Part shown: one piece after another, positions 21,668 to 28,286 of the stretch
Numbering within the stretch: the first letter of the stretch is position 1
How the letters are laid out: the number at the start of each line of letters is the position of its first letter
NCBI GenBank assembly: GCA_005223375.1
Contig: RXOD01004119.1
Span: 1 to 28,286, forward strand
Direction: 5' to 3'
Source: Amoebophrya sp. AT5.2
Lineage: Eukaryota; Sar; Dinophyceae; Syndiniales; Amoebophryaceae
Length of the DNA: 28,286 nt
Made by a program: the position numbers and the translations under genes
Notes under the pieces: model-generated
Databases searched by the model: none
Seen by the model: only the letters and a program-made list of their open reading frames with translations
Told to the model about the DNA's origin: nothing

Positions 21668-21755
21668 GATGGATTACTACCATTATTTGGAGGATGCGCA
21701 AGACACACACACGATGGATTACTACCATTATTTGGAGGATGCGCAAGAAAAGAAG
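21664..21755. repeat. 45-bp direct duplication
   Basis: Two copies with a 45-base period: GATGGATTACTACCATTATT begins at 21668 and again at 21713. Each copy includes a short CA tract and an ATG, so it encodes the 15-residue unit MDYYHYLEDAQ plus a linker in frame, duplicating a possible start codon. Confidence 0.85.
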
Positions 21756-22058
21756 GGCGGTCGGCAAGGTAAGAAAGAAAAAAAGGCGGGAAAGAAGGCC
21801 GAAAAAAAAGCGCTCGCGAAGATGAAGGCGGCCGAGAAGATGAAGGCGGCCGAGATCGTCGCAAGTCGTGAGGTATTATGCGTAAGCATCTTTATAAATA
21901 GAGCAACTTCATCGCTCGACGTCATCGCCTACCTGTGCAAACAGAGCCAATTCCATCCGCGGATTACAATTCGACTATCAATGCATGATCAATAATATGC
22001 CACATCAACTTTATTGCAGGTCGTGACGGAAGGCGACAGCGGTGGGAAGGCAGAGTAA
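21669..22058 (+). CDS. Small Lys/Ala-rich protein with duplicated N-terminus
   Basis: Not recognised. Exon 1 is 21669-21872 and exon 2 is 22020-22058. The intron (GAG|GTATTA...TTGCAG|GT) is in phase 0 and gives 80 residues ending VVTEGDSGGKAE. The protein begins MDYYHYLEDAQDTHT, repeats that unit once, then becomes Lys/Ala/Glu-rich (KKEKKAGKKAEKKALAKMKA) with a six-residue repeat KMKAAE and should form a charged helix. Without splicing the frame runs to 21995 through AT-rich, non-coding-like sequence. Either ATG (21669 or 21714) could start it. The frame is open through the CA tract, so this could be the last part of a larger gene. Confidence 0.4.
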
Positions 22059-23853
22059 GGCGAGCCTGCATGGAGAGGGATTAGAACACACGCTGACCCT
22101 GAGGCTTGCCCATCTTGCCGTAAATGGGGAGAATCGTAGGTCGCCACTGTTGTCGCGCGTTTACTTCGTCACGTCTGGAGTGCGAGTCCTGACGTGGCGA
22201 GGGGCTCCTCTCCTGCGCGTTGCAGGTGAGTCTGAATTATTAAAAAAGAAGGGGCAAGAAGAAGAGGAACAAGCTGGAAACAGAAAAAAGCCAGCGCCAG
22301 CGCTTACGTGCCACGAACGGACGCGGCAGGCAGAGCAGCGGAGGGAATTCCTCCGTTAGTTTTAGTTTCGACGTGCTGGCGCGTGCCGCGTGTGTAGGTC
22401 GTGCGGATGTAGTAGAAATTAGTAGAAATTTCGCGTCACTAATTCGCGACGCTATAATTGATTCGACGGCAGAAGACGAAAGTTGGAAGCAGGAGTAGCG
22501 CCGTGCCTAAACTATGAAGCTAACTGAGTGCAGCTTGTTCCGTTTTAGCTTCACGACGGGACCAGCTTGATTGGCTTTGGCATTGATTCACTGACTCACT
22601 TATGATCAGCAGTCTTTTCAACTGACTCACTTATGATCGAGGCGCTGCAGCTGCGCCTTAGTGGCTCCTTAGGCTTAGCGTGCAAGCTGCCGGACATGTA
22701 GTTGGAGAAGAGGACGGATCGGTTTCAGCCCGATGCCATTTCCACTTCTGAATCGCTTGCCGGGCGCTGTGCGAGATGGCTGATCTTCGCAGGCAGCTGC
22801 CGGGCACCGTCGCGGAAATTCTGAGTGAGAAAGCGGACTACACATCACGCCCCTCTATGCGCATTCATAGGACGGCGCTGCAGACGCGTGACTAGAGGCA
22901 GAGTGGTGCTGTTACTGTCGACTCTTCGCTCGTCCACCCCGCGCTGCGGGTCGTGAAGTTCCTACGACGAAACATGACGAATCTGTGGCCATGATCATGC
23001 TTTCTCGTGAACGCGGGGTCTTCCAAGTTTCGCCCCGTGTAAATCGAAGGCTCGTGTGTCGCCAAAAAGAACAGAAGATCCGCAATTGAGTGACGGTCTA
23101 ATCTGATGATCCCGAAATACTATACCTACGATACATAGAGGCCAAATGTTTCTTTTATGTGTTGTGGCACGACCAGCAGTGAAACCAAACTCGTTGTCAT
23201 ACTGTCGTTCTTCTACCGATATCGTCGTGCTTCTGCGTCCAACTTTCCGACTTCCTATGGACCATGTGCAGCTCGGGCGTGCCGCCGTTCCCGCTCACCT
23301 AAAGAACTCGTCGAGACTTTATGTAGGCTAGGAGTCACATTTCGACCGTGTTGATTTCTTTCTTGTATTACGATTTGGAAGCGAAGCCCAACTACAATGA
23401 ATGTTCGCGGAACGAGTATCACCATGATAGAGATAGATTCTTGCACGGCTCGTGCTCCGAGAAGGCTACCATCTCTCTTTCTCGCACCGTAAGCATATGA
23501 CCATTACCAGAACGCCGCCCTATTTTCGTACATAGCTTGTGCAGCAAAGAAACTGACTCTGCGGCCAACATCGAACTCAAGACTGCTGCAAACGCAGACC
23601 GGCGACCTCTCCGCGCAGGCAGGTCGCTTCCACGAGATACGAAACGAGAGGACGAAGCACCGGAAGTTCTAATCGAAGAAACACCTACGCAGGGTTGGCC
23701 TTGGCGGATAGCCATAGCGTTCGCGTGACGAGCCTGAACTTTTCAGCCGTCCCTGGGGGCTGTCGGCAAGGACTCGCGCCATCGCTTCTTGTGGACCTGG
23801 ACTGCGAGCTGAGCACCAATCGAATCCCGGCCTCGCCGAAAGACAGGAACAAA
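22059..23853. other. 1.8-kb spacer, mostly featureless
   Basis: No supported gene. A 39-codon ATG frame at 22776-22895 (MADLRRQLPGTVAEIL) has natural composition but is too short to call. The frame of the downstream large ORF is open from 23557 but has no ATG before 23854, so an upstream exon is possible. The only clear repeat is the 18-base pair at 22590-22638. Confidence 0.5.
22590..22638. repeat. 18-bp direct repeat containing TGACTCA
   Basis: ACTGACTCACTTATGATC occurs at 22590-22607 and again at 22621-22638, 31 bases apart. Each copy holds TGACTCA, the palindrome bound by GCN4/AP-1-type bZIP proteins. No other evidence makes this a regulatory site. Confidence 0.7.
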
Positions 23854-26800
23854 ATGAGGACGTCATCGGTTCGGTGGATCGCCTCCTCCGCGGTTCTTGC
23901 GGTCTTTTCCTGGGCCACCAGCACGACAACCACTTTCATCTTCTCACACTTCGCGGTCCGCGCCGCCCCTTGGGACAAGAACAAGACCCAAGACAGCAAG
24001 AAGAACGTCGCGCAGCATCTGCTCGTGCCGGATGGTTTGGTAGCGAACCTGACAGCACATCAGCAGTCTGGTTACGCTAGCATGGATGATGACGCGTTGC
24101 CCCCGCTCGAGGCGCCGAAGCCGAAGCGGGCCCCGGAGAAGTTGGGCGATGCGTACCAACCCGAGGAGCCGCCGCCGTACGCTCGGGAACACGTTGTCGG
24201 CGAAGACACCAGCACGCGTCCTTCGACGACCACTCCGGACGCGGCGGACTTGAGTCTGCCGACCACGCCAGACGCGGAACTGAGCCTCACGCAGATTCTC
24301 GAAAAGCAGGCTGCAAGTCAAGGGCGGGTCTCTCCTGGAACCGGTGTCGTGGGGTTCGTATCGCCCGGGGGCAGCAGCAGCGCGAATCCGAGTCTGCACC
24401 AGCAGCACCTCCTGGAGGACCACTTGATGCGCTTTTCGCCGTCTCTGGGCTCAGGTCCGGGAAGCGCGCGGGCGTTTTCGCCGGGAGAAGGTCCTGCCAC
24501 CGCGCTGCAGCCGTGGTCCGAAGGGGAGGAGGAAGGGTCTTCCTGCAGCGCGGAAGCACCGGCAGATACAGGCGAAATGGGCTCGGCGTCGGGTCGTGGC
24601 ACAACGCAACAGCAGCACAGCCATGGTTTCCAGATTGCACTAGGCCATGGGATATACTCAGCTGCTAAAATTCCCTGCCGGACGCCTTTCGCAGCTGGAC
24701 AAGACGCTCCGATTGCTCCGCCAGGGACCGCGCAAGCGCAAGTCGAGCAGCAAACCGGGACGCGCAGGGCACAGCTGCGTGGAGGAGCTGGGTCTGGGTC
24801 GGGAGGAAGCCGTAGCTGGAAGCCGTCATTGCGTCCGGTGAGCTGGAATAACAAACCGTCCACCCGCGTTTCGACTCCGCCAATCCGCGAAGATGATGAC
24901 GAAGGCGATGATGCTGACAGCCAAAGTCCAGCTGGGCGTGATGAAAGTGCAGATCAGTCTCGGTCGCAATCCCCGAACCTCATCGACGCACTGACGCAGA
25001 TGCATTACGTGGACCAGTACACTGACGGTGCCCTAGAAGACCGCGTCCGTAACGTGAAGCGGTCTGCCCCTTGGGGTCCCTCTCGGGGCGACGAGTCCGA
25101 CACGGGAGTGGCGCGGTGGGTGAGGAGCCGGCTTGCAAGTCCCGACTCCTCGGGTGCTGGTGAAGCAGAAGCTCTCGCGACCAGTACGCCGCCTCGCGGT
25201 AGCACGCCCCCCGCCCCAAACGAGGGCAGGCACGCGACTGTACCGGCCTCGTCCGACGACGAGGCCACATTCGCTTGGAGGGTGTGGAAGGCGAACTCGC
25301 TTGCCGAGGAACGTTTGAAGGGTATCGTGAATCGGCTGCTGGTGGATGCTGACTCGCACCCGCCTTTGCTGTCGCAGCACGAAGGAGACGCCGAGCGCGA
25401 GCTGGCCGCCTCGGACGCGAGTCTGCGCTACAGCTCTTCGTCCGCCGGCCCAGAATCACCTGGGGACGGCGAGGACGATTTGCTTCATGTTCGTCCACGC
25501 CCCGTCGTGCGCCGGCGAGGAGACCTGACGCAACTCCGAGAGGCGATGGCCCGTGGATCGCCCGAGCGGAGTCCGCCCGTGTCGCGTAGGAGCGTGACGC
25601 CGGCTGTTTCGCCGTCGCCCTCTCCTCCGCCGGAATCAACGTCGCTGTTATTCACCGACGACGACGGTGCGGCGTCCTCTGTGTCGGGAGTTTCCGGGTC
25701 CAATGAGGTCGCGGCATCGTCCCTCCTGTCGCGCGGAGCTCTTCATCCGAGTGAGAGGACCTACGAGGACGGTGTCGCTCTTCTGAACGCACTGGGTCTA
25801 GAAATGAACGTCTTCTCAAAGGAAAGACTGAGGGTCTTGCAGGAACAGCACTCGAGACGACAGGGATTGGAGCGCGCAGCGGCCGTTCTGCCTACGTCGG
25901 AGGAGGTGCAGGCAATGAAAAAACACATGGCGGAGCGATACAAGTACCTTCCTGGCGACAATCAAGCACAGCTGGAAGCGTACTGCCGCGAACGTGCAGG
26001 AGCCATTGGAGGAGGTTCGGCGTCTGCGTTGATTTCGGCCAGACGGGAAGTGGACTCAGGAGACGAGCAAGTAGAAGAAGATTTTTTGCCGCCGTCGCTG
26101 CTTCAGGGGCACCAGCTGCAAGCGGACTGCAGCGGCATCGAGCTGACGGAGTTGAAAAAGAAACGGGAGCAGGATGGAGGTGCCACGACCCAAAATATTT
26201 CGAAAACGACGCAAACTGGACCTCGTAGCCGGCCCCGACCGCAGCCGCTCGCTGACGAGCCAGTGATGCCAGCAGTGCACACCCGTGCCACTGACTCGAG
26301 CGCGCTCGACATTGATGTCCGTCCGCACTATCTTCGCGGAGTACCCTACTCGTGGATGCCGGAGAAGCATCGGGCGAAAGCGCTGGCGCATTCATCTGGG
26401 GGCAACGGTAAGATTGGGGGAGGAACAAGTTGTTCGAGCCTCGTCGACCTGGAGGAACTGACGGAACTCCACACGCCCGGAGGGAGTAGTAAAGGTAAAC
26501 TCATGTTGACAATGAACATCAAGGCGGGGCGCGCGGACCTCCTCGCTGCGTCTCACAGTCGTTCGAAGAGAGAGCGAAAGGGGACAGTGATTTCATCTCC
26601 AGGAGGGACACCAGCTGCTCGGGACTGTGATGTTCGGCCGCCTCTGGCGCCAGCCGGACCCGCGCAAGCGGAAGGCGCGGCTGGTGCCACGAAAACGAAA
26701 GCGAACGCTGTGGCCCAGAACGTTGTGCGGATGACGTATTCGGAGGCGGTCCGCGGCGTGCCCCTCGCTCGTCCCGAGGTCCCGCCTTCTGAAGAGCGGC

Positions 26801-28286
26801 AGGGTGCGTTGTGGCTCCAACAGATGAAGCGGAATTCCAATCAGAGAAGCGACTCGTCGGGCTCGCCGCCGGTGGCAAACCCAAATGTCACGAAGATGAA
26901 AAAACAAGATCCGCCCACACAAGGTTCCCTTCGTATTTTGCAACGGGGGCAGGCACTTCCGGAGGATGCACGCATGGTGAGCCAGATTTCAGGCCGCGCC
27001 ACAAGGAGTAGCAGTTTCTCTGGTTGTGCTGGTGTACAACTGGTGCCGAGAGGACGAGGTGTGGCAGCCAGCGGACCTGCGGCAACGAGGGTAATTGCTT
27101 CAGGTGTCCACGCAGGTGCGAAAGTGATCGACGCCGCCGCAATGTGGGAGCACAAAGGCGGACCGCACAAGAAGAATCCAGGGCATGATCATACGTCGTG
27201 TGCGCAGAACGCGGCCGCGATGTTGGAGACAGGAAGGTCTTCGAATGGCCAAAGCGCCCAGCCGCCGTCTAATGCAAGCGCGTGCGTATTGGCGACGAGC
27301 CATCGCAGCAGGGACCGCGGCATGGTTTCAGTCGTAACCGAACCCCCTGCTTCGCAACGCGCTTTACCGCCGTGGGGCCAGACGCCGTATAACCCGCAAC
27401 TTGCTGGTTTCTCCGGACCTGCCCACACGTACGACCAATGGGAAGAGATGAACCCGTGCTGGCACCAGCAGTACCTACACGAGCAATGGCAATCGGCTCT
27501 CATGTCGTGGCAGTGCTACTGTCCAAACTACCAATTTCACGAGGCGCAAGCTCCACACCCGGCGCGCAGCGACGGCACTTGGTGCGTCCCTGCCCCCCCG
27601 AACCTTCCGTCGTACGAACAGCCGACGCCGCAGAACCCGGATTTGCGCTACGTGTGGTGCGATCTGCAGATGCAGAACGGCGACCACGTGAAAACGCGAC
27701 TGCGGGAGCACCACAACATGGCGGCGGGGGGAGAACTTTGCACGCCCATCGCTCCCGGCGCTCCAATCCCGCCAAGAGCTTTGCAGTGGTCGGTTCCGAA
27801 CCCCAGCGGCCTGCATCGCACGTTTCGGACTGCTGGGGACTCGCGGACCCCGGTGGACGCGAGCATGCGTTTTCAACAGCAGGAGCAGCCGATGCAGGAG
27901 TACTACAACAATTTCTACTGGTGCGGAGGTCAGGGCCTGACGAGCTGCTCTCCCTACGGTTACTACCCGGATGCAGCAGCGAGTACACTTCACCACCAGC
28001 ACCATCAAACAGTGCAGGACCAAGCCGCCGAAAACAGGCACAGCTTGAGCTCGCAGCGGTTCTGGGAGGAATTCAATGCTCATGCGCACATCTACCACAA
28101 CAGTACCACGGGGGTACGAGGCAGTGTCGTGATTCCCGATTCGCAGAATCAGGCGCCGGCCGCCTCGCTGGGGCTGATGCTGACCGCGACGGCGGCGCCG
28201 AAGGAAAGCTCGCGCATATTTTTGGGAAGAGAAGCGGAGCCCGTGAGCAAGCGAACGCTCACGGCGGGTCGAGTTGTGCCGGAGCC
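23854..28286 (+). CDS. Very large disordered protein with N-terminal signal/anchor sequence, 3' end outside window
   Basis: One reading frame runs from ATG 23854 to the window edge, 1,477 codons with no stop and no intron needed; the end is missing. I do not recognise it. Residues 9-20 (IASSAVLAVFSW) form a hydrophobic core with RAAP near residue 37 as a possible cleavage site, so it is probably secreted or inserted in the ER, or targeted onward. Most of the chain is Ser/Pro/Gly/Asp/Gln-rich and should be disordered. A better-folded helical stretch lies near residues 630-720 (YEDGVALLNALGLEMN, EEVQAMKKHMAERYKY). From about residue 1190 the composition turns rich in Trp, Tyr, Cys and His. No earlier in-frame ATG exists back to the stop at 23554. 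Confidence 0.75.
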   Translation, partial: MRTSSVRWIASSAVLAVFSWATSTTTTFIFSHFAVRAAPWDKNKTQDSKKNVAQHLLVPDGLVANLTAHQQSGYASMDDDALPPLEAPKPKRAPEKLGDAYQPEEPPPYAREHVVGEDTSTRPSTTTPDAADLSLPTTPDAELSLTQILEKQAASQGRVSPGTGVVGFVSPGGSSSANPSLHQQHLLEDHLMRFSPSLGSGPGSARAFSPGEGPATALQPWSEGEEEGSSCSAEAPADTGEMGSASGRGTTQQQHSHGFQIALGHGIYSAAKIPCRTPFAAGQDAPIAPPGTAQAQVEQQTGTRRAQLRGGAGSGSGGSRSWKPSLRPVSWNNKPSTRVSTPPIREDDDEGDDADSQSPAGRDESADQSRSQSPNLIDALTQMHYVDQYTDGALEDRVRNVKRSAPWGPSRGDESDTGVARWVRSRLASPDSSGAGEAEALATSTPPRGSTPPAPNEGRHATVPASSDDEATFAWRVWKANSLAEERLKGIVNRLLVDADSHPPLLSQHEGDAERELAASDASLRYSSSSAGPESPGDGEDDLLHVRPRPVVRRRGDLTQLREAMARGSPERSPPVSRRSVTPAVSPSPSPPPESTSLLFTDDDGAASSVSGVSGSNEVAASSLLSRGALHPSERTYEDGVALLNALGLEMNVFSKERLRVLQEQHSRRQGLERAAAVLPTSEEVQAMKKHMAERYKYLPGDNQAQLEAYCRERAGAIGGGSASALISARREVDSGDEQVEEDFLPPSLLQGHQLQADCSGIELTELKKKREQDGGATTQNISKTTQTGPRSRPRPQPLADEPVMPAVHTRATDSSALDIDVRPHYLRGVPYSWMPEKHRAKALAHSSGGNGKIGGGTSCSSLVDLEELTELHTPGGSSKGKLMLTMNIKAGRADLLAASHSRSKRERKGTVISSPGGTPAARDCDVRPPLAPAGPAQAEGAAGATKTKANAVAQNVVRMTYSEAVRGVPLARPEVPPSEERQGALWLQQMKRNSNQRSDSSGSPPVANPNVTKMKKQDPPTQGSLRILQRGQALPEDARMVSQISGRATRSSSFSGCAGVQLVPRGRGVAASGPAATRVIASGVHAGAKVIDAAAMWEHKGGPHKKNPGHDHTSCAQNAAAMLETGRSSNGQSAQPPSNASACVLATSHRSRDRGMVSVVTEPPASQRALPPWGQTPYNPQLAGFSGPAHTYDQWEEMNPCWHQQYLHEQWQSALMSWQCYCPNYQFHEAQAPHPARSDGTWCVPAPPNLPSYEQPTPQNPDLRYVWCDLQMQNGDHVKTRLREHHNMAAGGELCTPIAPGAPIPPRALQWSVPNPSGLHRTFRTAGDSRTPVDASMRFQQQEQPMQEYYNNFYWCGGQGLTSCSPYGYYPDAAASTLHHQHHQTVQDQAAENRHSLSSQRFWEEFNAHAHIYHNSTTGVRGSVVIPDSQNQAPAASLGLMLTATAAPKESSRIFLGREAEPVSKRTLTAGRVVPE

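Noticed and set aside
22776..22895. 39-codon ATG frame
   Set aside because: Natural-looking but too short, and no homology or splice context I can recognise.

Overview
The window looks like nuclear DNA of a protist with compact, intron-poor, GC-rich genes. Its recognisable products are purely eukaryotic: a TFIIF alpha-like transcription factor, an animal-type glutaminase with ankyrin repeats, the splicing factor YJU2, a NOTUM/pectin acetylesterase-family hydrolase and the tethering-complex subunit VPS51. All intact genes lie on the + strand. They carry zero to two short introns, mostly GT...AG with AG|GT at the exon edges, and sit 270 to 1,700 bases apart. This pattern fits an alveolate, possibly of the dinoflagellate lineage (inference). 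A weak spliced-leader-like decamer before the esterase gene points the same way, but the taxon cannot be proved from this window.

Layout. 1-2560: repeats and a decayed minus-strand reading frame, with a 30-bp tandem repeat at the left edge and a 60-bp duplication at 1881-2000. 2707-4616: coiled-coil gene(s) with an acidic C-terminus. 5895-7530: TFIIF alpha-like, three exons. 8012-11869: full-length glutaminase, two exons, 1238 residues. 13585-14984: YJU2, two exons. 15257-16774: secreted carboxylesterase. 17315-20147: VPS51, two exons. 20602-21534: coding-like but broken in several frames. 21669-22058: small Lys/Ala-rich protein beside a CA microsatellite. 23854 to the right edge: one unbroken reading frame of more than 1,477 codons with an N-terminal signal or anchor sequence and no family I recognise. 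It stays open at the window end.

The genes do not form a pathway. They are unrelated housekeeping functions (transcription, splicing, glutamine breakdown, endosome-to-Golgi tethering) plus a secreted esterase and lineage-specific proteins, as expected of a one-directional gene array rather than an operon. The least explained items are the large disordered ORF at the right end, the big insertions inside the glutaminase catalytic domain, and the two decayed coding regions.
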